Shown here: in pieces, positions 19,290 to 28,607 of the stretch | Position numbering within the stretch: position 1 is the stretch's first letter | How the letters are laid out: every line of letters starts with the position of its first letter | Source of the DNA: Echinostoma caproni | Taxonomy: Eukaryota; Platyhelminthes; Trematoda; Plagiorchiida; Echinostomatidae | Assembly (NCBI GenBank): GCA_900618425.1 | Contig: UZAN01039661.1 | Location: 20,327-48,933, forward strand | DNA: 28,607 nt | Direction of reading: 5' to 3' | Made by a program: the position numbers and the translations under genes | Notes under the pieces: generated by a model | Told to the model about the DNA's origin: nothing | The model's database searches: none | Seen by the model: only the letters and a program-made list of their open reading frames with translations

Positions 19290-20321
19290 TCAAAAATCGT
19301 TCATATGAAGGGAAATGTCTAGTAAACGAGAAGCACAGAGAAGCAGTGAGAAGAATCAGGGGAAACAGAAACATTATCATTGCCAGACCGGACAGGGGCT
19401 CGGGAGTCGGTCGGATTACGTCAATAGGATGAATAAGATTCTGAGCAACCGCTCAAAATTTAGAAAGGATGAAGGGGAAGAGGATTGGACAAAGGTAGAG
19501 GAAGAGCAACTCACATCAAACCTGAAAATGCTTCAGGAGCAAAATTGTATATTAAAAGCAATTTTTTACCAACTACGGCCAACGGGTACGTCTATCCCGC
19601 GACTCAAAGGTCTACCGAAAATACCTAAATCAGATGTCCCATTGAGGCCAATAATAGACATGAGTGCTTCATCTTATCATCAGGCTGCCCGTTAGCTTGT
19701 GGATTTACTAGAACCGGTTCGGAGAAGTGTGGCATAATACAGCCTGAAAGATACATTTGGATTCATAGACTTGATTAAGGAGAAGAACGTGGACTGAGTA
19801 CGGATGGCTGTCGTGGATGTGACTTCATCTTTTACAATCGTGCCAGTTTCGGAAACAATAAAAACTTATGTGACTATATCAGAGAGAATGATGTGAATAT
19901 TGCCATCCAAATGGATAGTTTACTGCGTTGCACATACAACATCCAGTTCAGCTTTAAGGAAGAGATCTATCGTCGAACGGGTGGTGTTGCGATGGGACCT
20001 CTATTAGCTGATATATTAGTTGCCAAACTGGAAAATGAGGTCTTACAAAACATAATGAGAGGCTTGTCATTCTACTGTCGTTATATGAATGATAATTTCA
20101 TTTTGATCGAAAAGCAGAGGCAAATGGATTCACCTGTAAATGCCTTCAATAATTGCCACGCCGCCATCAGTTTTACGTCCGAATTAGAACTGGGAGATAC
20201 TTTTCACTTACTGGAGGTAAAACTCACCACCTTCGAGAGAAGCGTGATAAAACGCTCTATTTACCACAAACCGACTTGGACTGAGAAATACCGTAAGTTT
20301 GTTATTTTTGTGTGCCTCTGA
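19290..20321 (+). pseudogene. PLE copy 1 reverse transcriptase, broken
   Basis: The enzyme would copy element RNA at a nick in chromosomal DNA. The first part (RIRGNRNIIIARPDRGSG) is in one frame. The next part (SDYVNRMNKIL, LRPTGTSIPRLKGLPK, VPLRPIIDMS) shifts to a second, with in-frame stops at 19693 (TAG) and two more before 19860. From about 19861 a third frame carries the core: CTYNIQFSF, GGVAMGPLLADI, CRYMNDNF and SIYHKPTWTEKY. Two defects hit the active site region. The GVAMG segment lacks about four residues normally present before the LADI part. The catalytic YxDD box reads YMND (20082-20093), with Asn for the first Asp. The motif A Asp (VVDVTSSF) is retained. The protein cannot be functional. 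Confidence 0.92.
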
Positions 20322-20465
20322 AGATCAAGAAAACCTAGTCCAAACACTTGAGTATCGAGCAATTAGAATTTGCCCAGCAGACTGCTAGCCTCAGGAACTG
20401 GAAAGTATAAAGCAAACACTGACAACATTGACAACGGTTATCCTGAATGATTCGCTCTCAAGAAT
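20322..20465 (+). pseudogene. PLE copy 1 reverse transcriptase thumb remnant
   Basis: Reading across frames after the RT core gives NLVQTLEYRAIRICPAD and then, in another frame, DNGYPE. This is the conserved PLE pattern of a helix with R..ICs.. followed, about 20 residues on, by NGYP. Stop codons and at least one frameshift interrupt it. It links the RT frame to the linker and endonuclease frame starting at 20466. Confidence 0.75.
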
Positions 20466-20990
20466 TTGATACCACGGCTGCTGAGAGCACCACTGACAAC
20501 AGTGAAAAGAAAAGAACTCTTCGTAGAACTTCCTTATAAAGGAAATTATAAGTCTGAATTACTGAGACACCGATTAGAAAAGGCTATCGCTCGTACTTTC
20601 CCTCCTGAAACGCTCCGTACTCAATTCACAAGCCGGCAAATGATCTCTGTGAATCTCAAAGATACATGGCCTATAATCTCCTCATCTATGATCATTTCCC
20701 ACTTTCTTTGTTCATGTTTAGGACGAACGATCAGGCAATTGTCTCAAGGAATCAAGGAGCACAATTCGGCGTGGCTGAGTAAGGGAATAAGGAAAACGAC
20801 TACAAGTGCAGTGCTAGAACAGCTTGCTGACACGGGCATCAAGCAAACGATGACGCATTCTAGGTGATCTACAAAGTATCAGCAAGATCATCAAAGCTGT
20901 GCGTCAACGACATCTTGCTACATCCGAGGCGGTGGCTATTCGCCTAATCAACCCCTCCCTTTGTTCTCAAAAAACGATTCGTTTAGTCAC
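20466..20990 (+). pseudogene. PLE copy 1 linker and GIY-YIG endonuclease remnant
   Basis: In PLEs this domain nicks target DNA. The frame begins with the linker (FVELPYKGNYKSELL, then RTFPPETLRTQF). It continues into the endonuclease: HFLCSC, LGRTIRQLS, IKEHNSAWLSKG, then SAVLEQLADTG. The YIG half of the GIY-YIG signature, expected between CSC and GRT, is missing through a short deletion of about five residues. The conserved Arg after GRT and the EH pair remain. After the stop at 20865-20867 the C-terminal pieces continue in other frames as VIYKVSARSSKLC and SEAVAIRLINPSLCSQK. Confidence 0.88.
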
Positions 20991-21300
20991 TTCGCTTACC
21001 CTGGCCTCAACGTGACACAGCCGACCAAAACGATCGTGGCCTTTGTCATGGCCCAGGGGCGCAGACCGGAACTACAACAGATTACTCTATCCACTCACCG
21101 TGAACATTTCCGAACCACACAACAACAAAAAACACTTCCCTCTCATTTCCAAATCAAACATAACAAGAACACAATTAACCAATCCTATTCATCACAACTC
21201 ACCATTCCACTAATTTGACAATTTGAACCCTATATATAACTGTATTAGCCCGAGGAGGAAATTATCAAAAACAAGCGTTGTTCGCTACAGTGTTTTCAAT

Positions 21301-22525
21301 GTGTTGTCTGAAATATGTTGAGTAGCAAACGACCGAAAACGAAACTTTGTAGTCAGTAGCATATGGTTATGGTGTTTTGCGAATCGTTGTGCAAAACACT
21401 CATCCACTTGTATTTCATCCAAGCGCCCAAGTAAACACCGCTAGCTTCTTTCACGAATGGGTTACCCAAAAGTGACGTGTCCGCCGAAACACTCCCCGCG
21501 TTGCTGAAGAGAAATGACATGTTACCGTATGCACATATCTGACGAACCACAATGACCGTCAAACTGGTCATATGTTTCCAGAAACGTTTTGCCCAATTAT
21601 GCGGTTACTACATACAGACGTTTTTGTTAATCCTTCCACCGGCATGGCTGTCTTAACTGAATCGTAACCCAGATCACAAACGGAATCGGAAGCGGAAATT
21701 TAATTGTCCGCAGTAGTTATAAGATTGCATAGTTTTTCTCAGCCCCGTAGAAGGACACATAATCCAGATCACTCAAATTGTATTTTAAACTGCTTCTAAA
21801 AGCGGGATACTCCAAAACAGTTAAGTGCTGACTTCGCGCGGCATGCAAGATTGGCTTTCTTTTAACCGAAAAAGAAATTTTTTTGTAGGTGTTCCTTAAT
21901 GAATTTCAAGATCCAGTCTACACACTTGTCGCATATCAGCCCGATATCAAATTGATTGACGGACCATGATTGCTGCTTCTAAAAGAGAGGAGTATGGATC
22001 CATATCCAGGCTCATGCTGGATACCAAATTTGTAATGAAGAACCGTCAAACCAAAGGTTTGATCTCACGCAGAGTAGATAGCAAGCCTAACAGTCGGAAT
22101 AGAACATTAGGGATCGAGTAGGACAAAACTGGTTAAGGGCTGTGTTCGATTAATTTAGCGCACAGTTCTACACAGTTGTGCACATGTGTGCATGTGGATA
22201 AATGTTGTTTGCATATAACCATAGAGACGACATTCCACCACCGCAGATCTTCCTTCAACTTCAGTCGATCGGAAAATTTTCCTAGTCAAGTACCTACACT
22301 GCTTGACCCGTTTTCTTTTCGAGGAGCACTACAGTTGTTTGCCAGTAGCCTGTGGAGTAGTGAGCGTAACGAGCGTCATCATCATCATATGCATAAGCCT
22401 GTATGTATGTGTTTATGTGTTGTTTAGGTCATCATTTACTTTTCTTCAGTTACTCACGGTCCAACAGATTTTCGATAATTGGAATGATCTTTGCTATACA
22501 CCACCCCATCGATACAGAACTCTGA
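21301..22525. other. Spacer between two PLE fragments
   Basis: There is no recognisable gene. A minus-strand frame at 21353-21571 has no known domain. Near 22170-22440 are short GT/CAT-rich stretches, including four ATC units at about 22377-22388, that keep two overlapping frames open (22176-22427 and 22303-22653). Their content before 22526 is not recognisable as RT. Confidence 0.5.
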
Positions 22526-22860
22526 GACAAATATCACGAGATGTTAACATACAAAGATTATTCTCCGGATACGCTAAAGGAGGAAGAGGATTTCCTGAGG
22601 AGAACATTGCTAAGCAATTGTTACCCAGACCGATTTACAGATATTCACAGTAGACCATTACCAAGAGGAAACCCAACCCAAGACGTTGGCGAAAGGGCCA
22701 GGTACCTTAACCTTGCGTTCAAACGGGACCACAATTACGATGATGTGCGCCGTGAGTTGAGGTCAGCTTTGGACCTTACATTTTGAGCTGCCCAACTCAG
22801 ACTCATTACCTCTACTCGTGAAATTAATTTCAATAAACACAAACACATTTGGTGACCCAG
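22526..22860 (+). pseudogene. PLE copy 2 thumb and linker, broken
   Basis: One frame gives the thumb motifs SPDTLKEEEDF and NCYPDRF (the usual NGYP with Cys for Gly), followed by a linker that ends LRSALDLTF. A TGA at 22784-22786 interrupts, after which the same frame continues as AAQLRLITSTREINFNKHKH. That continuation matches the TFPaA.L.l.yStr pattern after the linker in PLEs, so the TGA is a point mutation in a formerly open frame. The overlapping frame 22303-22653 is a shadow. Confidence 0.82.
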
Positions 22861-23199
22861 ATCCGTCTTACACACTGTATACCAGTTCATCTGTAGTTAC
22901 AATAACGCATACATAAGCTAGCACAACGGATGGCCGAACATATTCCAAAGTGGTTAGTGAAATCAATGACGCAACCGATTATTGATGGTCAGGTGATCAG
23001 GAGAAATCCAGGGTCATCTGCTGCAAAACATGTCATGACAGCAAGACACACAATTGACCCCAAAATGTCTCTTAAACCACTATTACGTAATGGCAATGCT
23101 AAACTTTTGACAATTGGTGGAGCGCTGTTTATTCGATTACATCACCCTACCCGCGCACAAACGCTTTTGATACAATCAATCCAATTACCGTGGAGTTGA
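22861..23199 (+). pseudogene. PLE copy 2 GIY-YIG endonuclease, one frameshift
   Basis: The N-terminal half is in the frame starting 22865: VYQFICSYNNAYIS, which is the GIY-YIG signature with Ser at the last Gly. It runs into a TAG at 22919-22921. The C-terminal half is in the frame of 22930: EHIPKWLVKSM, SSAAKHVMTARHTID, AKLLTIGGALFIRLHHP, IQSIQLPW, ending at a TGA. A single small indel near 22920 explains the switch. The order and spacing match known PLE endonucleases. Compared with copy 1 the domain is better preserved. Confidence 0.82.
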
Positions 23200-26100
23200 C
23201 CTTCTACTTTTATTTTAGTAATCTTTTTATGGTTGTACAAGTTCGTTCACCATAACTGATCAACCCCATGTGCTATATATGCGCCTTTTTGTTTCCAGTC
23301 AGCAATTGCAAAGATTAAACGAAATGTTAACATCTCGCGATATTTGTCTTCTTTCTGTAGTGATGAAATGGATGTAAGGGAATCAATGCTTCAAATATAT
23401 ATCATTCATATAGTGAATCTTTGGATTAGCCCGAATGTTCACGTTTCGAGTCCTGACAGGGACACAAAAAATACCCACTGTTAACGAGTCCCAAACAGGA
23501 CGAAACAGCTGCAAAAGAACATGAGACAATCAGTCTGCGTTTCCCGTATGCTATGTGCATTCAATTCCTTAAACTTCCGATGGGGAGCTCCATGAATAAG
23601 TAATTGAATTTTCTGAGAGCTTTTGCGTTGAGTTAGGGAAAGAGGCGTACGAAAGTATATAACGATTCGAATATCCATGCATTTCACAGACTTCATTTCC
23701 TCATTTATTGGTAAGTGGATTGCTCAAAACGGAAGATGATCCTGGAACTGGCCTGCTCATTTCTTAATTTTAAATTAATTTAAGCACCCTAACTTTAGCA
23801 TTACACTTGAAAATATGTACCTACTCTACGTAAGAAAATGCTTCCTTTTGATTTTTATCACTTTCCTGAACATTGAACCATCGTGAAAACGATACATTAG
23901 ACTAGTTAATTTCACCCCATGAATCCCTAAGGAATGTTTATTGTGTGAATTTCCGATGGGAATAAAAATGCTGCTAGATCTCCTTGCGACACCCACGAAA
24001 CACATTGTTGACAAAACCATATGCTCTGATTTCACAAAACCTTGAGCCGATCAATGCCAGATAACCCAGAACAGAAAATAGATTTGGCGAAGGAAAAGCA
24101 AAACACTTGGCGCTGGACACGAACTAACAATGCATGTCAAATACGTAGTGCCGGAAGTGTGGAATGAATTTCATCAGATTTGCATTTTTGATGTTTTTGG
24201 TGAGTCAAGAAAGTTTGAAAAAAACCAAAAATGACATATAAATGGGTACGTGGATACAAATTCCCACGGTCGAGGCTGTGGTCTGCGTAAAATCTGTCCC
24301 GTTGGAATGTAGAGAACGAAAGTAATAATGCGTATAACATGCAGTTATTGATCTGACAGATGAATGCACGAACATGGGCCTTTGCTGGTTCTTTCGGACG
24401 ACACATGTGAAACCTGTAACATCTACCGGGACCAGTGAACGAACAAACCCTGTTAAACATGTCCATTGGAAAGCACATTATTGTGCTAATTGATAACCCC
24501 ATATATCACCAAGGGATAAAACATCTTACATGATTTGTAGGCGCTGATGCATTCAACTGTGGTGGTAGAATGGGTGCAGTGAGTATATAAGATGGATCTA
24601 CGAGCCCTAATACATATCAAATTTTACGTTGCATTCAATCTAGCCAAAAGACAGAACGCCCAAAACAAAGAACACTGCACATAACGAAGTCGTGCTCGCG
24701 TTTCACTGACACTATGTTAGATGATTCAGTTAACATCCTATGGAACACCTTAATGACCTTCGATGTTCATTCAAACCTCCTCTGGTATCATTAGTGTTAC
24801 CCGTTGTCATTTGCACCGGACAAATTGTCGGTTTTCTCTGACGGATTGTAGATACACGACCAAGTGGCCATTCTTATTCAAAGCAACTTTTTGCACTCCA
24901 GAGGTTTCGTGTTCGGTAACATATAATTAATTTATTTCGGAAGTTTTGACCGCCCGAGGAGAATGCACTCTGAGGAAAAACCACCGTGAAGCGCACAATT
25001 TACCCCTTCTGACGTAGTCTTTACAGTCGACGTAAGTGCATTGTTCAAGCGTTAAAAAACAAATGAACTATTACCCTGATCATATATTTTGTCCCTATCA
25101 TGATTCACGATTTATAAACACCCAATAATTTCCAATTTCTGATGATGATGACGATGATGATGATGATAATGGTGAATAATTTCTACTCAGCATTCAATAA
25201 TTCTCCTCAAGACTATTTCCTGGGTAAATTGTTATGGTGTACGGATATGTCTACGATTCATTGATTTAATTTCTTAAAAGGAAGTTGCCTCTGAATATGC
25301 AGCCATGATGTGATCGTAGGTCAAATAAATCTGACTACTGATCTGCAGACATAACCTGAAAATGTTCATAATTCCTGAGACCGAAATACAAGCACTTTTT
25401 ATGCACGTAGCGTTTTCGACTGAGAGAGAAAGTCTATGGGGGTGTAAAAATTCATTTACTTGGTGGCCTAATATCCAAAGTTGCATTTTTCGACAATAAA
25501 CCTCGTTAGTTATCAGTTGAACGTTTTAATCGGACGATCTATACCAAATATGTGACAGTTTTAGAAGAGTAAATTCTGATCCATTACTGGCTTCTTTTTT
25601 GTTCAGTCAATTATATTTACACTTTCCCACCAGACTGAATAAAGGTGCGATAGTCTTTTGAACCAGCAAACTTCACTGCATCGACCACAGTCGGTAAGAC
25701 TCTTCCATAGTTGACCGACGCTTCACAAGTTGCGGGAAATAGATGGGTTCGATTGCTGTGGTTTGAAACTTGAAATGACCAAACACACTGGATTTAACAA
25801 TATTGCCATCATTGCGATCAAATTCTACAAGTATATTTCCAATCGGCGCAACCCCAAATGTCATTGAACTGTCTGAAACAACTACAGAGCGTGCACAATA
25901 ACACAGCATAAACGGACTTTCCTTTATACCCTCCAACTGTTAATTGCATTCCGCTTACTGTTGTAAAACACACGTAGGGCGCAAAGCATACACGCTTAAT
26001 TAGCCACGTGTAAAATGTGACGCTTCTCCTAATTGGGGGTCTATGGACTGCATTGGGCATAGAACCAGGTGGAGTTTTCATCCGGTGTGCCATAAAACAA

Positions 26101-26539
26101 TCTTGTTGCCATTTTTGTTTCAACATAATTGTTGAATTTCGGACACTTGGAATGGTAAAGTCATTTGGGAACCAGGGCTGGGGTTGGGGTGTTCGTTCGA
26201 AAGATCTATATACCGACCTGTATTTTCTGGACAGGATGCGTTGAATTCATGGAGCTTCACGCTAGTTCACATATCAGGAAACGTCTCCCGCGCCATCCGG
26301 TTTATTTCATGCGTACACGTTTAGTGGTTGCAAAGCCATGTGCGGTGTGGGGTTTTGTGGTTGTTGATGGTTAGATTGGAACCGATTCGCCGTTCGTTAG
26401 ACATGACAGCAACCTAAAGACCCGATACACCAGATAATCCCAGATTTCCGCCAATTCCACCTGACCCCATTCCTCTACACCTCCACATTCTTCTCTCTTC
26501 ACTGGTTACCCTTTTCTACCGCATATATGCCCTAGGAAC
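23200..26539. other. Gene-free stretch between PLE copy 2 and LINE
   Basis: Open frames of 65-121 codons occur on both strands (largest 24137-24502, -, and 25818-26126, -) without recognisable domains or convincing splice context. A plus-strand frame near 24128-24200 followed by GTGAGT (24200) looks weakly exon-like but has no clear acceptor. The (GAT)n repeat is listed separately. The 26150-26400 part is GC-richer and might be LINE 5' sequence or another repeat, but no endonuclease motif was found. Confidence 0.5.
25141..25169. repeat. (GAT)n microsatellite with one GAC
   Basis: There are about nine GAT units with a single GAC interruption near the start. It is simple-sequence DNA in a gene-free region. 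Confidence 0.92.
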
Positions 26540-26548
26540 ATATTGTGC

Positions 26549-27035
26549 TCTCTAAACGCAGACAAACCATCCGGTTGGGACGGTATTCCACCTATCGTCC
26601 TCAAAACGTGTGCTCCCGAGCTGGCTCTTATTTCACGTCGTATTTTCAGTCTTTCTCTCCAACTTTCTTCCTTTTCAACCCCTGGAAACATGCCGTGATT
26701 TTTCCCATTCCCAAAAGCAGTGACCATTCTAACCTCAACATTTACCGACCGATTTCCGTCACATCCGTTCTTTCGAAAGTATTTGGAACTACCATCTCTG
26801 ACGAATTGAGCACGCTCCTTGAATGTGAAGGACAACTGAGCGACCGCCAGTATGGCTTTCGGCAGCGTCGTTCAACCGGTGACCTCCTGGCTCTTGTCTA
26901 ACAATCCTGGCCAGATCCACTCGACAAACAAGGAGAAACATATTTGGTCCCGCTTGACATCTGAGAGGCTTTTGACCGAGTTCGACACGAAGGTCTAATG
27001 GAGAAACTACCCATGATTGGGTTCTATCTGAGCGA
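26549..27035 (+). pseudogene. LINE reverse transcriptase, first half, broken
   Basis: This covers the fingers and motif A. The start (SLNADKPSGWDGIPPIVL, then CAPELALISRRIFSLSLQL) is in the frame of 26549. Near 26680 it shifts to the frame of 26545, which carries PWKHAVIFPIPKS, YRPISVTSVLSKVFG, LSDRQYGFRQRRSTGDLL. A TAA interrupts after LALV (26899-26901) and a TGA lies inside motif A (DI-EAFDRV), just after the catalytic Asp. The segment stops at GFYLSDS, where an internal deletion begins. The minus-strand frames 26506-26835 and 26789-27061 are shadows. Confidence 0.93.
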
Positions 27036-27272
27036 TTCCCTGTGAACGCTGGTGTTCCCAAGATTCAGTACTTGGGCCCACCCTCTTTCTTCTATTTATT
27101 AATACTCTCGTTTCCGAAACCGCCAACCCAATCCATTCTTTTGGTGATGACGCCACCCTCCACTGCTTTCTCCCCTACCGCACTGCGCTTCAGGCCCAAA
27201 CCAACATCGATGGTGACCGCAGTGCAGTTAACTTGTCACTGGATTCAGATCTCGAACACATCTCCTCCTAGG
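27036..27272 (+). pseudogene. LINE reverse transcriptase, motifs B and C, broken
   Basis: FPVNAGVP (27036-27059) is the start of the conserved GVPQGS region. The following bases lose the frame, and the next part (DSVLGPTLFLLFINTL, then NPIHSFGDDATLHC) is in the frame of 27062. The catalytic box reads FGDD, where FADD is usual in this group, so both Asp residues are kept. Downstream LSLDSDLEHISS matches the helix that precedes the W.(V)..N...FN segment. The frame ends at a TAG within about ten codons of that point. About 27-30 residues normally between motif A and GVP are missing at the 27035/27036 junction. Confidence 0.9.
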
Positions 27273-27936
27273 GCGTTGCAAACCACGTTTCATTCAATAG
27301 TTCGANTTCAATCTCTTTAGAACACCATTCATCCTCCCCCTCAATAATCTTTTAATTCCACCCAACTACGTTCCACATACACTATTTCCTTTCTTGGATT
27401 GCCTATAATTTCTTCTTTATGCTAGTCCCTTTTTATAACTATGTTTGCTTCTCGTATTGTGTGCAAGGTTGGAGTTCTGTTTTGCGACAGACATTTCTTC
27501 ACCCAAGCTCATCTTCTTTTATTGTACAAAGCTCAAATCCGCCCTAGAATACTTTAGTCACGTGTGGAGTGGGGCTTCGTCCTCCTCCCTCTCCCTTCTT
27601 GATCGTGTTCAACGGAGGGCCATTAGGCTAATCGATGATCTTTCCCTAACATCCAGTATGAAGTGGCCAGTCCATCGTCGAGCAGTTACTTCATTGTCTC
27701 TGCTCTACCGCAACTACTTTGGATTTTGTTCTTCGGAACTTGCCTCGGCAGTTCCTTGTCCTGCAACTTTGACCCGCCTATCCCATACACAGGCATTTAG
27801 TCATCCTTATCAGGTTTCTGTTCCCAGATGTCGTATCTCTCTACTCCGATCTTCTTTTTCCCCCGAACTGCCAAACTGTGGAACACCCTCCGACTTGCTA
27901 TTTTTCTCCAACTTACAATCTTACACATTTTAAACG
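27273..27936 (+). pseudogene. LINE C-terminal region, broken
   Basis: GVANHVSFNSS follows the RT core, with one ambiguous base at 27306. A decayed stretch (27310-27440) has many stops. From 27445 a longer frame carries LKSALEYFSHVWSGAS, LLDRVQRRAIRLI, HRRAVTSLSLLYRNYFG and CSSELASAV, the conserved tail of CR1/Jockey-type proteins. Near 27845 the terminal FFPRTAKLWNTL motif is found in the next frame, so one more frameshift is present. The frame of 27445 closes with TAA at 27931-27933. Confidence 0.92.
27306..27306. other. Ambiguous base (n)
   Basis: A single unresolved base lies inside the LINE remnant, in the segment encoding NSS-x-S. It may reflect collapsed repeat copies in the assembly. 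Confidence 0.99.
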
Positions 27937-28050
27937 CAGAATCAATAGAATGAATCTAACGTGAATGATCCCCAAATCTCCCTTTTACTGTATACTATTT
28001 GTCCATGGAGATTTCCCCCTTTACTGTAATTCGCATTGCGTAATAAAAAC
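27937..28050 (+). other. LINE 3' untranslated region
   Basis: About 110 bp follow the last coding remnant. CCCTTTTACTGTA at about 27980 and CCCTTTACTGTAA at about 28017 form a short near-repeat, and AATAAA stands at 28042-28047. Such short repeated 3' ends recall the 3' tails of CR1-like elements. The exact end and any target duplication are not resolved. Confidence 0.6.
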
Positions 28051-28607
28051 GATCTAGCTGGTTGATTGAATTTCTTTTGGGTGAGGAGGCAAAACAGTGA
28101 ATCTTATACACCCGTTTCGGAATTGTGTCTTCATACCACACGTCATACCACCGATTCGTCTATTCATCGTTTTGTTGTAATTTAATTGAACCCTCTTTTT
28201 CCTCCATGATGTGTCTACTGATGCCAGAGTTAGTTTCGTGCAGTAGCAATAAAGAGTTGCGGAAAAGATAGAGTAGTAAAGAAGGTAGAGCATGCATCGA
28301 AGGATAGTGAGGTCTATATTTTCTAAAATCCCATGTATTACACAATCATTTTTTTTCAATAATAACGAAGTCGAGATATCCTGAACAACTTGACGTACCA
28401 CAGAGAGAACACGACGCAGTTCATGGGTAGATGTTCAAAGGAGAGTGAATGGACTGTAAAATTCACGTCACTGTTCAAAGCAATACAGATGAAACGGGAC
28501 TGGGACTATAATTCCCATTAGCTATGCTAAAACCATAATACAAAAGTGCTGGTGAGCTGCCATCGACAGTCTTCAACATCATTCACAGATTTGAAATGAT
28601 GAAAAAT
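28051..28607. other. Gene-free flank after the LINE
   Basis: A minus-strand frame (28054-28401) and a second one nested within the same bases (28160-28345) have no recognised domain. Being open in two minus frames at once suggests stop-poor composition rather than coding. No repeat or RNA gene is seen. Confidence 0.5.

Larger units (their letters stand above)
19290..21300 (+). mobile_element. Degenerate Penelope-like retroelement, copy 1
   Basis: Reading along the + strand, the order of motifs is that of a Penelope-like element (PLE). A lead-in (IIIARPDRGSGV) is followed by a reverse transcriptase of the PLE/telomerase-related class, the thumb region (an NGYP motif), a linker (LFVELPYKGNY), a GIY-YIG endonuclease remnant, and a C-terminal tail (AIRLINPSLCSQK). 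It spans at least three frames with several stops and small deletions, so it is dead. The 3' boundary is estimated: a short tail encoding PEEEIIKNKRCS-like text (about 21250-21280) looks like the usual PLE end. No terminal repeat or target duplication was identified. The upstream end is missing or unrecognisable. Confidence 0.92.
22526..23199 (+). mobile_element. Penelope-like element fragment, copy 2
   Basis: This is a second, shorter PLE piece in the same orientation as copy 1. It contains the RT thumb (YSPDTLKEEEDFLRRTL, CYPDRF), the linker (YLNLAFKRDHNYDDVRREL, AAQLRLITSTRE) and most of a GIY-YIG domain ending in QLPW. The RT catalytic core is absent, so it is a 5'-truncated copy. Its endonuclease reads EHIPKWLVKS where copy 1 reads EHNSAWLSKG. 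The two therefore come from different PLE lineages rather than from duplication of one copy. Confidence 0.85.
26540..28050 (+). mobile_element. 5'-truncated non-LTR retrotransposon (CR1/Jockey-like)
   Basis: Reading frames on the + strand give, in order, the diagnostic pieces of a non-LTR reverse transcriptase: ADKPSGWDGIPP, YRPISVTSVLSKVFG, YGFRQRRSTGDLLAL, VPLDI-EAFDRVRHEGL, NAGVP, SVLGPTLFLLFIN and FGDDATLHC. The C-terminal region follows: HVWSGASSSSL, LLDRVQRRAIRLI, then FFPRTAKLWNTL. The upstream apurinic-type endonuclease and ORF1 are absent, the usual 5' truncation. The 3' untranslated part ends with AATAAA at 28042-28047. There is no long poly-A. Repeated stops and frameshifts show the copy is dead. 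Assignment to CR1 or Jockey is by motif style. Confidence 0.94.

Noticed and set aside
23676..23711. Possible 21-bp plus-strand micro-exon before a GTAAGT donor
   Set aside because: An acceptor-like TTTCACAG and a GTAAGT are 21 bp apart, but there is no partner exon and no protein context.
26789..27061. Minus-strand frame of 90 codons inside the LINE
   Set aside because: It is a shadow of the reverse transcriptase coding strand.
1..28607. Search for CRISPR arrays, operons, rRNA genes and multi-gene defence or biosynthesis systems
   Set aside because: No regularly spaced repeats, no clustered co-oriented coding genes and no ribosomal RNA blocks are visible. The window is eukaryotic repeat-rich DNA.

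Overview
The window looks like non-coding, eukaryotic, AT-rich nuclear DNA, most likely from a parasitic flatworm (a trematode). It has no operons, no Shine-Dalgarno-type starts, no dense packing of open frames, and no host gene that can be named with confidence. What can be identified is a set of decayed retroelements: a Gypsy-like LTR element, Penelope-like elements (PLEs) with GIY-YIG endonuclease remnants, and a 5'-truncated CR1/Jockey-type LINE. This combination is typical of platyhelminth genomes, but assigning it to a trematode is an inference from element style and base composition, not from a marker gene.

Layout. Positions 1-13229 are mostly unique-looking intergenic or intronic sequence. 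They contain scattered simple repeats ((GATA)n near 4823, (GTGC)n at 5507-5532), two possible tRNA-derived SINEs (about 8500-8700 and 9728-10110), a strong 11-bp GC-rich hairpin at 12703-12728, and a few open frames no better than chance. At 13230-15083 two diverged direct repeats of about 290 bp flank a tRNA-Leu-type primer binding site and a stop-riddled Gag capsid-like frame. I read this as an old, pol-less LTR retrotransposon. A possible N-terminal PLE scrap lies at 15785-16010.

Two short stretches have the form of spliced host exons: 16353-16473 on the + strand and 18478-18609 on the - strand. Each is open and bounded by consensus-like splice sites, but neither protein family is recognised. 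They are on opposite strands, so they cannot belong to one transcript.

From about 19290 to 21300 lies a long but dead PLE copy: reverse transcriptase, thumb, linker, GIY-YIG region and 3' tail. From about 22530 to 23199 lies a second, shorter PLE fragment of a different lineage, in the same orientation. From about 26540 to 28050 lies a 5'-truncated non-LTR retrotransposon with reverse transcriptase and C-terminal region, several stops and frameshifts, an internal deletion and an AATAAA-bearing 3' end. All recognisable retroelements are on the + strand.

None of these elements could encode a functional protein as it stands. I see no defence system, CRISPR array, operon or other novel multi-gene system. 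The points most worth checking are the two candidate exons, the gag-only LTR element, and the coexistence of two PLE lineages.
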